From Oryzomonas sp. (lineage in GTDB: Bacteria; Desulfobacterota; Desulfuromonadia; Geobacterales; Pseudopelobacteraceae): a stretch of DNA of 64,000 bases. The notes under the pieces were generated by a model, which saw only the letters and a list, made by a program, of their open reading frames with translations, was not told where the DNA came from and made no database searches. How positions within the stretch are numbered: the stretch's first letter is position 1; every line of letters starts with the position of its first letter. Positions 1 through 8,734 of this stretch are shown here, piece by piece. The stretch covers positions 50,020-114,019 of the forward strand of contig JARLHN010000039.1 in NCBI GenBank assembly GCA_031292255.1. The letters are read 5' to 3'. A program made the translations under genes and the position numbers.

Positions 1-188
1 AAAGACCGTGCTGTGCCGGCCAACTCATTGGTAATCGAGTTTTTCTTCTGGTCGGCAATTATCCATGCCGCGCCGATGCCAAAAACCAATAAAGGTACCA
101 CCGCGACAAGTACCAAACCAGCAATTGAAAGCCCAAGCCCTTTCTCTTTTCCTTTATCCGGAGATCCCAATTTATTTAACAAACGCAT
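1..188 (-). CDS. Membrane sensor protein, N-terminal fragment (cut by window edge)
   Basis: Only the first 62 or so codons lie in the window. The reading frame starts at an ATG (186-188) with a G-rich stretch just upstream that can act as a weak ribosome binding site. A short charged N-terminus is followed by a strong membrane segment at about residues 19-42, ending in the sequence AAWIIADQKK, and then the start of an extracytoplasmic region. This arrangement (N-terminal membrane anchor, then LAGTAR-like helix) is common at the start of dCache-type sensor kinases and chemoreceptors, but the catalytic part is outside the window, so the class is inference. The frame is open further upstream, so the start is not certain. 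Confidence 0.55.
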   Translation of the reverse strand, partial: MRLLNKLGSPDKGKEKGLGLSIAGLVLVAVVPLLVFGIGAAWIIADQKKNSITNELAGTARS

Positions 189-272
189 CAGTACCCCCAG
201 CAGTAAATTGATACCTGCCTGATACAAACCATCATCAGCGGTAGTACCTTGCAACACTTGTTTTTCGCAGCT

Positions 273-317
273 GACCCCCCTCAACCCGCCCTTATCAATG
301 GGGGGTTGAGGGGGGTC
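273..317. repeat. Perfect 14-bp inverted repeat
   Basis: Arms 273-286 and 304-317 are exact reverse complements (GACCCCCCTCAACC / GGTTGAGGGGGGTC) around a 17-nt loop. There is no T-run, so it is not an ordinary intrinsic terminator. It lies upstream of the minus-strand sensor gene and downstream of the minus-strand HD-GYP gene. The rest of the 189-660 gap is AT-rich and shows no gene. Confidence 0.7.
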
Positions 318-660
318 GAGTTGAGATATTTGTGGTAGTGCGACTATTGATTATCCGTAAACCGCTTTATTTCTGCCATCCGATGATGGGCTCCAACTGA
401 AATCCAGGCATAATCCACAAGCATGACAGTCCCTCCCTAACAGCACGGATGAGGGCTTTCTCATTACTTCTGCATATTGTACCTTAAAAAAATATAATAA
501 CAAAGAGTCGTTTTTGAGAATTTAAACTATCTGATTTTTGCTTGGCTTTGAATTGATGACGAGTTTCCCACAAACGACCGACTGTGTGAAGTTCGCACCG
601 GGTTCAAAGATTTCGAGAAGTTAGCGGTAATCCATGATCAACATACGTCCGAATGCTCCG

Positions 661-1737
661 TTAAAAAACTTCAGTGGCGTCCTTATACGTTTCTTTTAAG
701 ATGACAAAGCTGTCAAGGTTCTGCAAAAAAAGTGCGAGAAGGTCCGGATCAAAAAAAACAGCTCGCCCTTCTTCCATAATGCTGACGGTTTCATCAAGAG
801 AAAATGGTTTCTTGTAAGGCCGTTCCGATGTCAGAGCATCAAAAACATCTACTATGGAAACGACCCTGGCAAACTCGTGGATATTATTTCCTTTGAGACC
901 TTGCGGATAGCCTGTGCCATCCCATTTTTCATGGTGCTGTAAAGCAATGATGGCACCTGTACTCAATGATGAATAACGACTGGCGTCAGCAAGAATGTCA
1001 CCACCAATACTCGTGTGCCGCTTCATCATTTCGAACTCATCGGCATCAAGTTTGCCCGGTTTCAACAGAATCTGGTCAGGAATACCGATTTTCCCTATAT
1101 CATGCAGTGCCGATGCCTTATGCAATACCTCGCACTTGTCTTCACCAAAACCGGCAAGGGCACCCAAATGTTTGGACATTTCGCTGATGCGGCGAATATG
1201 CATACCGGTTTCTTTGTCTCTGAATTCCGCCGCTCTGCCAAGGCGTATTGATATTTCATATTCTGCTTCTATGGAAAGGTTGAGAGCATTTTTAAGCTCG
1301 GCGGTTTTCTTTATGACTTCTCTCTCCAAGACTTGATTCATGTCCTTAGCAAAATCTGCAAGTTTTTTGCTGCGAACATGATTCATGACACGTAAACGCA
1401 GTTCCTCCGGATTATAGGGTTTGGCCAGGAAGTCATTGGCTCCAAGTCCAAGTGACCGGGTCACCTCATTGGTACCCGAAGTTACGACAATTACCGGTAT
1501 ATCCTTCCAAGTGAAACTCTGCTTGAGTTTTTTGATCGTTTCGTAGCCATCCATAACCGGCATTTCAAGATCCAGAAGGATAATGTCTATATCCGGATTT
1601 GCCTCAAGGGCAGCCAAAGCTTCATACCCATTGAGCGCCTTTATGACGTGGCAATCCATTTCCGACAGCATGAGCGCAATCATCTCGACATTCATGTTGT
1701 CATCATCGACCGTCAGAATCTTTACCTCATCGGACAT
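661..1737 (-). CDS. Response regulator with HD-GYP c-di-GMP phosphodiesterase domain
   Basis: This 358-residue protein has an N-terminal receiver domain (residues 1-120, acidic cluster DDD at 11-13, phospho-acceptor D56 in LLDLEMP, conserved K in AKPYNPEE). A helical linker follows, then an HD-GYP domain with ALHDIGKIGIPD and HHEKWDGTGYPQGL. HD-GYP domains hydrolyse c-di-GMP, and all of the signature residues visible here are intact. I start at MSDEV because GGAAAGG precedes that ATG at normal spacing; a longer form would begin at 1755. It is the last gene of a minus-strand run after cheX and a hybrid kinase (98-bp gap), so it is probably the output enzyme of that phosphorelay. Confidence 0.9.
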   Translation of the reverse strand: MSDEVKILTVDDDNMNVEMIALMLSEMDCHVIKALNGYEALAALEANPDIDIILLDLEMPVMDGYETIKKLKQSFTWKDIPVIVVTSGTNEVTRSLGLGANDFLAKPYNPEELRLRVMNHVRSKKLADFAKDMNQVLEREVIKKTAELKNALNLSIEAEYEISIRLGRAAEFRDKETGMHIRRISEMSKHLGALAGFGEDKCEVLHKASALHDIGKIGIPDQILLKPGKLDADEFEMMKRHTSIGGDILADASRYSSLSTGAIIALQHHEKWDGTGYPQGLKGNNIHEFARVVSIVDVFDALTSERPYKKPFSLDETVSIMEEGRAVFFDPDLLALFLQNLDSFVILKETYKDATEVF

Positions 1738-1835
1738 AGAGCGCCTTTCCGGCATGAACCCAATTCCAAGGAATTCATAGATTCTCTTTGCAATTCAAGC
1801 ATATCTTGTTGCTATCAAAATGACTCACTACCATA

Positions 1836-2945
1836 CTATGCAGGGTTTACACCGAATGATTCATGCAAATCGCAGCAAAACGAAAAATCGAGACAGCTGC
1901 CTTGGTCTTCACTGTTAGTGACACCGATGGTTCCACCCATTTGTTCTACCATTCGCTTGGCGAGCGCCAGTCCCAGACCAATTCCGTCGAAATTCCGGGT
2001 TGTGGAAGAATCGACTTGGACAAAGGGCTCAAATATCTTGTTGTGAAACTCCGCCGGAATTCCTATGCCTGGGTCGCTGACACTACAGTAAAACCGAGAG
2101 TTGTGCTTACTAAGATATTCTTCTCTGACAGTTACGCGTATTTCACCCTTAGTCGTGAATTTGATTGCGTTATCGAGCAGAATGCTGAAAACTTTCTGGA
2201 CAAAAAACGAGGGGCCGATGAGAATGTCCGATATTTCATCGACCATGTTAAGTTCGAGCCTTATTCCCTTCTTTTCCGCCTTCACTGTCTGAATGCCGAG
2301 GACAGCGGCTATGACACCCCGCAGGGAGAATAGGTCCAAGGTACTCAGAGCTCCGTGGTCAAGCTGTGCATAGTTCAGAATGTCACTGATGACGCTGGTC
2401 AGTCCACCGGTTGCATGTTTCAGAAGGCTGATGATTTCCCTTTGTTCGTTTCCGATATGCTCATCGTCCAGCATATCCGTTAACCCCATGATTTGGGCCA
2501 TGGGAGTTCTTAGTTCATGACTTGCAATAGCGAGAAAATTTTTTTTTGCTTTTTGGGAGCTTTGTGCCAGCCGGCGGGACTGTACCAGCTTGCAGATGCG
2601 CAATTCCAATTCCTCCGGATCATAGGGCTTGGCGAGGAAATCATCTGCCCCAAGCTTGAGTGATTTCAGCTTCTCGTCATGGTTCGCAGCCAGTGCAATT
2701 ACAGGTATGTTGCTAAGGCATGGGTTACCCTTGCATTGTGAAAGCACCTCAAAGCCGTCCATTACCGGCATCTGTATATCCAGCAATACGATATCGGTGT
2801 GCGGTCTTGATTCAAGTGCAGTCAGTACTTCTCTGCCGTTGGTAGCCGCCGTGCACTGGACTCCTTGCCAGCGAAGAGTCGAAGAAAGCATTTCAAGACT
2901 CATCTCGTCGTCATCAGCTATTATTGCTTGTATGCCCTGAAGCAT
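1836..2945 (-). CDS. Hybrid receiver-histidine kinase
   Basis: This 369-residue protein has a receiver domain first (DDD at 11-13, D56 in LLDIQMP, K in AKPYDPEE), then a HisKA domain with the H-box IASHELRTPMAQ, and a HATPase domain with N-box DNAIKF, SDPGIGIP and GIGLGLALAKRM. No membrane segment is visible, so it is cytoplasmic and is likely fed phosphate or a signal through its receiver. I chose MLQGIQ at 2945 because AGGAGATATC precedes it; the frame extends to 2972. It follows cheX by 23 bp, which suggests co-transcription. Its kinase would be expected to phosphorylate the HD-GYP regulator just downstream, but that is inference from position. Confidence 0.88.
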   Translation of the reverse strand: MLQGIQAIIADDDEMSLEMLSSTLRWQGVQCTAATNGREVLTALESRPHTDIVLLDIQMPVMDGFEVLSQCKGNPCLSNIPVIALAANHDEKLKSLKLGADDFLAKPYDPEELELRICKLVQSRRLAQSSQKAKKNFLAIASHELRTPMAQIMGLTDMLDDEHIGNEQREIISLLKHATGGLTSVISDILNYAQLDHGALSTLDLFSLRGVIAAVLGIQTVKAEKKGIRLELNMVDEISDILIGPSFFVQKVFSILLDNAIKFTTKGEIRVTVREEYLSKHNSRFYCSVSDPGIGIPAEFHNKIFEPFVQVDSSTTRNFDGIGLGLALAKRMVEQMGGTIGVTNSEDQGSCLDFSFCCDLHESFGVNPA

Positions 2946-2968
2946 GATATCTCCTAACGTTTCTCGGA

Positions 2969-3475
2969 TCAATTCTCTCCAAATGCCACCACCACCATGA
3001 ACCAGTCATCGCCGGTTGCAAAACGCACGGCAATCTGATCCGGATTGTTGCCGAGCGTGATGACGTATTCCTTTCCGTACACGACGGATGGAGTCGAAAG
3101 GTGTATGTCCATGCCTCCCTTGGAGAGATGCTGTTTGAACGACCCGGCGATCATGTTGGCAATCTCGCCCAGTGCATCGTTAACGTCATCGCCAGCTTCG
3201 GTAACATCCATGCCGAGCATGCTGCGCGTGGCTCTGATCGCCAGGTTGCCGGGCATATGCAGGCTGACCAACCCATTATAATTTCCGGCCAAACCGACCA
3301 TTGAACTGATGCAATCCGTAAAATTGGTCACCGGATCGATCTGTATGGGAAGGTGCAACAGATCTTCCAATCCGACCATGGTACCGAAGATATCCTTCAC
3401 ATCGCGCATCAACAGCCGGGCCAACTGATCTTCGGTGGTATTCAGAGATTTCATCATTCCGTTCGCCAGGGTCAT
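2969..3475 (-). CDS. cheX: CheX-like phosphatase
   Basis: The 168-residue protein has the CheC/CheX/FliY-type catalytic signature D-x3-E-x2-N in NDALGEIANMIAG. The fold pattern fits CheX: an N-terminal helix, a hydrophobic YNGLVSLHMP strand, the active-site helix, and a C-terminal QIAVRFATG strand pair. Family members dephosphorylate receiver domains such as CheY. GGAGG stands 6 bases before the ATG. It is the first gene of a three-gene minus-strand run with a receiver kinase and a receiver HD-GYP protein, so the likely substrate is one of those receivers and not a flagellar CheY; no flagellar genes are near. Confidence 0.82.
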   Translation of the reverse strand: MTLANGMMKSLNTTEDQLARLLMRDVKDIFGTMVGLEDLLHLPIQIDPVTNFTDCISSMVGLAGNYNGLVSLHMPGNLAIRATRSMLGMDVTEAGDDVNDALGEIANMIAGSFKQHLSKGGMDIHLSTPSVVYGKEYVITLGNNPDQIAVRFATGDDWFMVVVAFGEN

Positions 3476-3784
3476 ACGCCACCTCCAGTAAAGTGTGTCT
3501 CATATGGACAAATTCATAATTATCACTTAATATTAAGCAGATGGCGTGCCATATGAATTAATTTATTGATTATAGTTAGTTACAAACATCAGGGTGATAT
3601 TTCAGATTAAGAAAGTGTTCCCATTAGAAACACATTGTGCTGATCAGGCACAAATATAATTATTGGAATAAAATGTTGTTGCTTGATTTTACTGGCACAC
3701 GGGTCCACTTCTCCAAAACCGGCGCACGTGACTAAGAACGGTCGACACAGTGCAGTAGATATCGAATCACAAGGAGACCATTTC
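3476..3784. promoter_or_regulatory. Divergent intergenic region, cheX set and sigma-54 regulator
   Basis: This 309-bp AT-rich gap lies between divergent starts at 3475 (minus) and 3785 (plus) and must hold promoters for both. AAGGAGACC at about 3771-3779 is the ribosome binding site of the plus gene. I do not see a convincing sigma-54 or sigma-70 box pair by eye. Confidence 0.4.
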
Positions 3785-5146
3785 ATGTCTGCACCTACAA
3801 TTCTTGCTGTTGACGATGAGCCAACTTCTCGCTTATTGCTGGAAATGCATGTCGGCGAAATGGGATGTGATCCCGTAACCGCTTCCAGTGGTGCCGAAGC
3901 ATTGGAAATCCTCGCACAGAGACAAATCGATCTTATTATTACGGATCTATCCATGCCAGGGATGAATGGCCTCGAATTGATCGCGCGCATGCAGATGCAA
4001 CATTATGAAATTCCCATCCTTGTCGTCACCGCGAACGGCAGTATCGAGAGCGCTGTGGATGCCATGCGTAACGGTGCCTATGACTATCTGGAAAAACCCT
4101 ACAGCCCCGAAGATTTGCGGATCACTATCCAGAGGGCTCTTGACTATAGGCATTTGGTTCAAGAGAACAAACAGATCAAAGGGCTCCTCAATGAACGGTT
4201 CACCTTCCAGAGCATCGTCACAATAAATGCCGCCATGAAAAGAATGCTGGAGTTGGCGGCAAAGGTTGCTACCGCCCAGCAAACCACTGTTGCTATCTTT
4301 GGCGAAAGCGGCTGCGGGAAGGAGGTATTGGCGCGCGCCATTCATTTTGCGGGTAAGGGGCTTCCAGCCGGCTTTATTGCCGTCAATTGCGCCGCCATCC
4401 CCGAGCACCTTTTGGAGAGCGAGCTGTTTGGCCATGTCCGCGGTGCCTTTACCGGAGCCGACCGAGAACGTGAAGGAAAATTTAGCCTCGCCCGGGGAGG
4501 AACCATTCTTCTTGATGAAATCGGGGACATGCCGTTGCCTCTCCAGGCAAAATTACTCAGGGTCCTCCAAGAGCGCATCTTTGAAAAAATTGGCGGGAAC
4601 GCTCCCATACCCACCGATTGCCGGATTATCGTGGCAACCAACCGCAATCTCGCTGAACTGGTGGCTGCCGGCCGTTTTCGCGAAGATCTCTACCATCGGA
4701 TCAATGTTTTCCCACTCTCCATCCCTCCCCTGAGGGATCGTAAGGACGACATACCCCTCCTGTGTGAGCATATTCTCGATCAACTTCGTCAACACTTGGG
4801 GAAGCAGCTACCCGGCATTTCCCGCCAGGCAATGGAGTCCATACTGGAGTATCACTGGCCTGGCAACGTGCGGGAGTTACGCAATTGCTTGGAGCGGGCC
4901 GCCATCCTCACTGAAAGAGAACTGATTCGACCGTCACATCTGGGACTAGGAGCGTCTCCCACCGACGCACTGTTGGAAACTGCCCACGACACCATCTCAT
5001 ACACCTTGACTTTTCCCTCCGAAGACCTCTCCCTCGATGCATTAATCGACCAGATACTGTCTACCACCCTTCAGCGCTGCAACGGCAACAAGTCCAAGGC
5101 CGCCAAACTGCTTAAAATCGGCCGCAAGGCATTCTATCGCAGTTGA
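3785..5146 (+). CDS. Sigma-54-dependent response regulator (NtrC family)
   Basis: This 453-residue protein has a receiver (DDE at 10-12, D54 in ITDLSMPG, K in EKPYSPED). An AAA+ domain follows with Walker A GESGCGKE, the sigma-54-contacting loop GAFTGA, Walker B-type ILLDEIGD, and arginine-finger region FREDLYHRINVF. At the C-terminus is a Fis-type helix-turn-helix (CNGNKSKAAKLLKIGRKAFY). It should activate sigma-54 promoters when phosphorylated. The ATG at 3785 has AAGGAGACC upstream. The protein stops two residues after the recognition helix, shorter than most relatives, which carry several more residues such as RKLEKYG. A late frameshift or truncation is possible, but the DNA-binding helix is complete. 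It is divergent from the cheX/kinase/HD-GYP set. Confidence 0.92.
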   Translation: MSAPTILAVDDEPTSRLLLEMHVGEMGCDPVTASSGAEALEILAQRQIDLIITDLSMPGMNGLELIARMQMQHYEIPILVVTANGSIESAVDAMRNGAYDYLEKPYSPEDLRITIQRALDYRHLVQENKQIKGLLNERFTFQSIVTINAAMKRMLELAAKVATAQQTTVAIFGESGCGKEVLARAIHFAGKGLPAGFIAVNCAAIPEHLLESELFGHVRGAFTGADREREGKFSLARGGTILLDEIGDMPLPLQAKLLRVLQERIFEKIGGNAPIPTDCRIIVATNRNLAELVAAGRFREDLYHRINVFPLSIPPLRDRKDDIPLLCEHILDQLRQHLGKQLPGISRQAMESILEYHWPGNVRELRNCLERAAILTERELIRPSHLGLGASPTDALLETAHDTISYTLTFPSEDLSLDALIDQILSTTLQRCNGNKSKAAKLLKIGRKAFYRS

Positions 5147-5329
5147 TATCGTTTTTTAAAATCCACCGCTCGGGCAAATGCAGCACCGGTCGCCATTCTT
5201 GACCGTGTGACAACTCGTCGGAATGCACGCCAGATGCTTTCGTCGGGATAGCCGTGGAGCCGAGGCCGGTTGGGGCTGTACGGGGTAGACCGGGCGGGTG
5301 GGCTTGCTATGGCGGGATGTGTTTGGTAA

Positions 5330-5372
5330 ATTTGTCGATTTGACAAATGATATATTTCACTCAATATAAAAT
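5330..5372 (+). promoter_or_regulatory. Possible promoter with overlapping operator-like inverted repeat
   Basis: ATTTGTC (5330-5336) and GACAAAT (5342-5348) form a 7-bp inverted repeat with a 5-base spacer. A perfect -35-like TTGACA (5340-5345) overlaps its right arm, and TATAAA (5365-5370) lies 19 bases further on, which is longer than ideal. It stands about 70 bases before the ATG of the gene at 5444. Confidence 0.35.
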
Positions 5373-5443
5373 AGACAAAGGCGAAACGACGGGGTCTGTC
5401 CTTGAGGGAAATTCCCCAAAAGGGAAACATCAATGGGGTGACG

Positions 5444-5761
5444 ATGGCAACTGAAGACTGCTATGGCATCGGTTTTTTTGTCGCGGGGAATTATCACGTC
5501 CTTTGCCATGAGGGGGAGGAATACCGGTTCCATGTCCTGAACCAGGACAGCTGCGAGACCCCGGTGAGGTTAACGTACTACGAAGCCCGCACATTCATCG
5601 AAACCCACTCGTTATGCTCCAACATCAGCCTTCGCGACGTAAGGATCATGTCCTGCAAGGAGGTTGAGAACATCCTAAAGGGCAAGTCGCCTGCAAGTAC
5701 GGTGAAATCCCTTGACTTAAGCCGCGAGGACGAGGAAGAGGAAGAGGAACCGCTGCACTGA
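5444..5761 (+). CDS. Unknown 105-residue acidic-tailed protein
   Basis: I do not recognise this family. The protein begins MATEDCYGIG, has a compact mixed alpha/beta-looking middle with three cysteines, and ends in a very acidic tail (about nine Glu/Asp in a row before PLH). There is no signal peptide or membrane segment. The ATG at 5444 is preferred over an upstream TTG at 5402 because GGGGTGACG precedes it. An operator-like inverted repeat lies about 100 bases upstream. A CCCTCCC/GGGAGG hairpin follows the gene. Confidence 0.6.
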   Translation: MATEDCYGIGFFVAGNYHVLCHEGEEYRFHVLNQDSCETPVRLTYYEARTFIETHSLCSNISLRDVRIMSCKEVENILKGKSPASTVKSLDLSREDEEEEEEPLH

Positions 5762-5914
5762 CCGACATTGGCCTTCATCAAGCCTTGTCTTTTATACGGG
5801 TTCCCTCCCCCAACGGGTAGTCAGGGAGGAGGAAAAGGTTGCAAGCATATTACCTGCGAAACTCCGGGTGATCCGTCCCTACTGAACCGGACGGGTCCTC
5901 AGTGGGGAGATCAA

Positions 5915-6517
5915 TCACGTCACCTGGAATTTACAGGCCTCGATAATCACTGGTTGCGAATTATCCATTCCGATAATGCTGAGAATGTTACCCATGGTGC
6001 CATCACGGCGCTTCTCATCGAATATCCGTAACGAATCCAATAGCACGGCCCGGGCGTTCAGAGATACTTCCTGATGATCTGTCAGGTTATAATACCAGCT
6101 TCCGATGTTCGAGACCGGACATTCCTCGAATTCGTAGTGTCCGGAATCCCATGAAAAGACCTCGACCAGGGTCATCTCAACCAATATTTTCAAGCCCTTG
6201 CAAGCCGCTTCCTTGTCAACCATACTGTTCTCCAGAAGTGTAAGCACCAACGGCTTGCGATTCTGGGGATCTTGCTGCTGTATAGCCAGGGCCCAGGAAA
6301 GTTCCTCTTTTGTAATGGCGCCGATATGCACGAGAACCTGTCCTATCCGGACCATGCCATCAAGATAGTTCGCTCCAACGATGTCTCCCTTCGAGAGCAC
6401 CAAGGTGCATTCCCCCTTGAAACAACCGATACGGATTGTTCCTGATTCGCGGGTTTCGTGCAGGAATTGGATTATATCGCCGATCGAAAATTGGCTAAGA
6501 TCACCAATGAGAGACAT
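5915..6517 (-). CDS. DUF4388 (PATAN) domain protein
   Basis: The 200-residue protein opens with SLIGDLSQFSIGDIIQFLHE and a following ESGTIRIG strand and GDIVGANYLDG, the pattern of the DUF4388/PATAN domain (about 1-100). A second helical region with ALAIQQQDPQNRKPLVLTLL and a C-terminal region containing WDSGHYEFEE complete the usual PATAN layout. Proteins of this family are adaptor or signalling partners in delta-type bacteria, often near two-component genes; no enzymatic role is known to me. The ATG is preceded by GAAAGGTAGATGAG. It stands alone, convergent with the small gene ending at 5761. Confidence 0.75.
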   Translation of the reverse strand: MSLIGDLSQFSIGDIIQFLHETRESGTIRIGCFKGECTLVLSKGDIVGANYLDGMVRIGQVLVHIGAITKEELSWALAIQQQDPQNRKPLVLTLLENSMVDKEAACKGLKILVEMTLVEVFSWDSGHYEFEECPVSNIGSWYYNLTDHQEVSLNARAVLLDSLRIFDEKRRDGTMGNILSIIGMDNSQPVIIEACKFQVT

Positions 6518-6707
6518 CTCATCTACCTTTCGCGTACACAGGCTTCAACTGTCGGGATTATAGCGGTAATTTCCGTTTGATGTACAATGAAAAATTGCCG
6601 GGCGCCGGGCTTCCCGGCGGTTTTCCTAACCGGCTGTTTACAGGCTCCATTGTTGGGATATACTGTAGTCAGAGCGCACTTCAGTCGGTTCCTGTTCAGG
6701 AGGTGGT

Positions 6708-6905
6708 ATGAAAGAGTTCACGGTGGCCCTGCCCGAACTGGGCCTTATCGCGAGTACCCGCGCCGCGTTGGGCGGCGGAGCTGCCCTGCTGCTGGCCGAG
6801 CGGCTCAACAAGGAACAGCGCAAGGCCGTTGGCTGGACACTGCTGATGGTGGGCATTGTCACCAGCATTCCGCTGGCCATGCTGGTATTGGGCAAACGGC
6901 GTTGA
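6708..6905 (+). CDS. Small membrane protein, unknown
   Basis: This 65-residue protein has two hydrophobic stretches, at about residues 20-30 (AALGGGAALLLA) and 43-61 (TLLMVGIVTSIPLAMLVLG), with a basic KEQRK turn between them and a KRR tail. A strong ribosome binding site, AGGAGGTGGT, stands right before the ATG. Function unknown. It is convergent with the small gene on the minus strand. Confidence 0.65.
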   Translation: MKEFTVALPELGLIASTRAALGGGAALLLAERLNKEQRKAVGWTLLMVGIVTSIPLAMLVLGKRR

Positions 6906-6912
6906 AATCGAT

Positions 6913-6946
6913 AAAAAGGGCATCCCTTTCGTCTAAGGATGCCCTT
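6913..6946 (-). terminator. Intrinsic terminator
   Basis: A 10-bp stem, AAGGGCATCC (6916-6925) and GGATGCCCTT (6937-6946), is followed on the minus strand by TTTTTAT. It ends the minus gene at 6967-7173. It may also stop readthrough from the plus gene at 6708, though the plus side lacks a T-run. Confidence 0.8.
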
Positions 6947-6966
6947 GGAGCGTCATCTGTCTGCCT

Positions 6967-7173
6967 TCAAATCAGCCTGTCGTAATCTCCGCTGACATAG
7001 GGAAAGATCTGGTGGTCCACCTCATGGTCCAGGTGACTGAGAATTCCACATGATGTGCACAGATACTTCTCTCCGTCGAACTGATAGCTGGCTTGCCGGC
7101 AATCCCCGCTCCATGTCTTGATGTCGCACCGGCCTTCCGGAGATGCGGTCAGGTTCATTCTCTTGTATGCCAT
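6967..7173 (-). CDS. Small cysteine-containing protein, unknown
   Basis: This 68-residue soluble protein has four cysteines at about 16, 25, 39 and 42 (the last two as CTSC) and several histidines in HLDHEVDHQIF, which suggests metal binding but matches no family I can name. GGAGG precedes the ATG. It is a single gene with its own terminator. Confidence 0.6.
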   Translation of the reverse strand: MAYKRMNLTASPEGRCDIKTWSGDCRQASYQFDGEKYLCTSCGILSHLDHEVDHQIFPYVSGDYDRLI

Positions 7174-7310
7174 GACTCATACCTCCTTCCATGTTTGTAG
7201 TATATCATGGGCGGGGCGTCGGAGGGTTAAAAGTTCACCATTCCCCGTTCAGAGTTCAAACGTCCTTCCATCTGTATAGGATATGAAGCACCCCGCCCTG
7301 TCCGCACCCC

Positions 7311-7337
7311 AGTGTCCCGTGCAGTCAGCCATGGGAT
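7311..7337. repeat. Remnant end of the 162-bp foldback repeat
   Basis: AGTGTCCCGTGCAGTCAG (7311-7328) matches the terminal inverted repeat of the four full copies at 18407, 25684, 41944 and 58212 with one change. The following CCATGGGA is close to their CGTGGGAA. The similarity then ends at the stop codon of the AI-2E transporter gene. Confidence 0.6.
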
Positions 7338-8327
7338 CTAGACCCATCCCACGCTCTTCAACTCCGACTTGAGCCAGGCATAGACGACAGGTGCCGCCAC
7401 CATCCCGCCCAGGCCGAAGGCCGCCTCCATGAGCAGCATGGCGCAGAGCAGTTCCCAGGCCCGGGCATGGACCTCGCCTCCCACTATGCGGGCATTGAGG
7501 AAGTATTCCAGCTTGTGGACCAGCACCAGGAAGCCCAGCGAGGCGACACCCACCCCCGGAGCGACCCCCAGGCTGATGACCACGATGACGGCGTTGGAGA
7601 TCAGGTTGCCCACCACCGGCAGCATGCCGGCCACAAAGGTGAACAGGATCAGCATCATGGTCATGGGGAGCCTCACCCCGCACAGGGGGAGCACCACGGC
7701 GAGGTAGATGGCGGTCAGCATCGTGTTGAACAGGGAAATCTTGATCTGGGCCGAAACCACCTTGTGGAACGACTCGGTCAGCACCTTCAGCCGGTCGTGC
7801 AGGGCCGCCGCCAGGGGAGGCCAGGTTTGGGCATCGTTGTAAGGGTGAAGAGCAGCCATCCCCCCCACCACCATGCCCAGGAGAACGTGGGCCAGAACCT
7901 TAACCCCTTCCATACCCACGACCGAAAGGTGTTGCACGTTCTCCCGCAGCAGGTCGGCAAGCCTGGTCTGGATATCCTCCACAGTATCGGGCAGGGTGAC
8001 GACCAGGTCGGCGGGCAGTGAGCGTTTGATATGGTCCAGGGTTCCGGCCACGGCCATCAGCAGGGCCGACATGCCCTGGTGGCCGAGCAGAAAGGTCCAG
8101 AGCCCGAACCCGGCTCCGAAAAGAACGACCACGACACCGATGGCGACCAACCCCAGGATCACCTCCCGGCCCATGCCACCCCAGTTGGCCGGTACCCTGC
8201 GGGCCAGGGTCACAGTCGTGACATACACGGCCAATCCGGCGATAACGGCCGTCAGGAGGTGAAAAAACAGGATCGCGATGACGGCGAAGAACGCCAGTAC
8301 ATAGCTCACTTTTTCAGGTTTCTGCAT
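7338..8327 (-). CDS. AI-2E transporter family permease
   Basis: This 329-residue integral membrane protein has about eight hydrophobic segments: paired helices at the N-terminus, one long helix after about residue 65, a soluble middle region (KRSLPADLVVTLPDTVEDIQ...) and a bundle at the C-terminus. The layout, PVVGNLISN and the late YFLNARIVGGEVH segment fit the AI-2E/YdiK family; members export small molecules or exchange ions, and the substrate cannot be told from sequence. I start at MQKPEKV (8327) because AAGGAG precedes it; the frame extends 47 codons upstream without a good binding site. Confidence 0.83.
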   Translation of the reverse strand: MQKPEKVSYVLAFFAVIAILFFHLLTAVIAGLAVYVTTVTLARRVPANWGGMGREVILGLVAIGVVVVLFGAGFGLWTFLLGHQGMSALLMAVAGTLDHIKRSLPADLVVTLPDTVEDIQTRLADLLRENVQHLSVVGMEGVKVLAHVLLGMVVGGMAALHPYNDAQTWPPLAAALHDRLKVLTESFHKVVSAQIKISLFNTMLTAIYLAVVLPLCGVRLPMTMMLILFTFVAGMLPVVGNLISNAVIVVISLGVAPGVGVASLGFLVLVHKLEYFLNARIVGGEVHARAWELLCAMLLMEAAFGLGGMVAAPVVYAWLKSELKSVGWV

Positions 8328-8681
8328 TGCGGGGGCTCCTTGGGTTCGGTTTGGATGGCTCGTGACATCGAAAATTTGGGAAAACGTCCGGAACAGGGAT
8401 GAAAGGGATACACTGGTATTGGACGACCTGAAAGACAAAATAAGACCCATTCGCGGCCTGCTTGTCAAGCGATGAATGCCGTCAACCCCTGAAAATTCCT
8501 TCCCGTCCCATGGTCTGCATATATGCCCTCTGAGGTGATCGCGTCATTTTTCAACCTTTTTCCCATCTCCTTTGCCGCCCGGAGTCGATGAGCAGTGTCG
8601 GCAAGTCCAGGCTTGTTCGCCCTTCCATGCGAGGAGGGTTCCAGGGAGACTGGCAATTAATATAAAATAATATCAACGGAT
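8328..8681. other. Intergenic stretch, nothing recognised
   Basis: 354 bp between the AI-2E permease start and the riboswitch promoter. Short open frames exist on the minus strand but none has a ribosome binding site or recognisable sequence. It must contain the permease promoter. Confidence 0.4.
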
Positions 8682-8710
8682 TTGACGAGGCAACTATCCG
8701 GTGATATGTT
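8682..8710 (+). promoter_or_regulatory. Sigma-70-type promoter of the GEMM transcript
   Basis: TTGACG (8682-8687) and TATGTT (8705-8710) are exactly 17 bases apart. Transcription would begin near 8717, about 18 bases before the aptamer. Confidence 0.6.
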
Positions 8711-8734
8711 CTTACTTTCGCATATGCGATAAAC

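Noticed and set aside
1863-2333. 156-codon plus-strand frame inside the receiver kinase gene
   Set aside because: Antisense shadow; the minus frame has all kinase boxes.
5134-5433. 99-codon minus-strand frame beside the sigma-54 regulator
   Set aside because: It overlaps the 3' end of that gene, has no binding site and no recognisable sequence.
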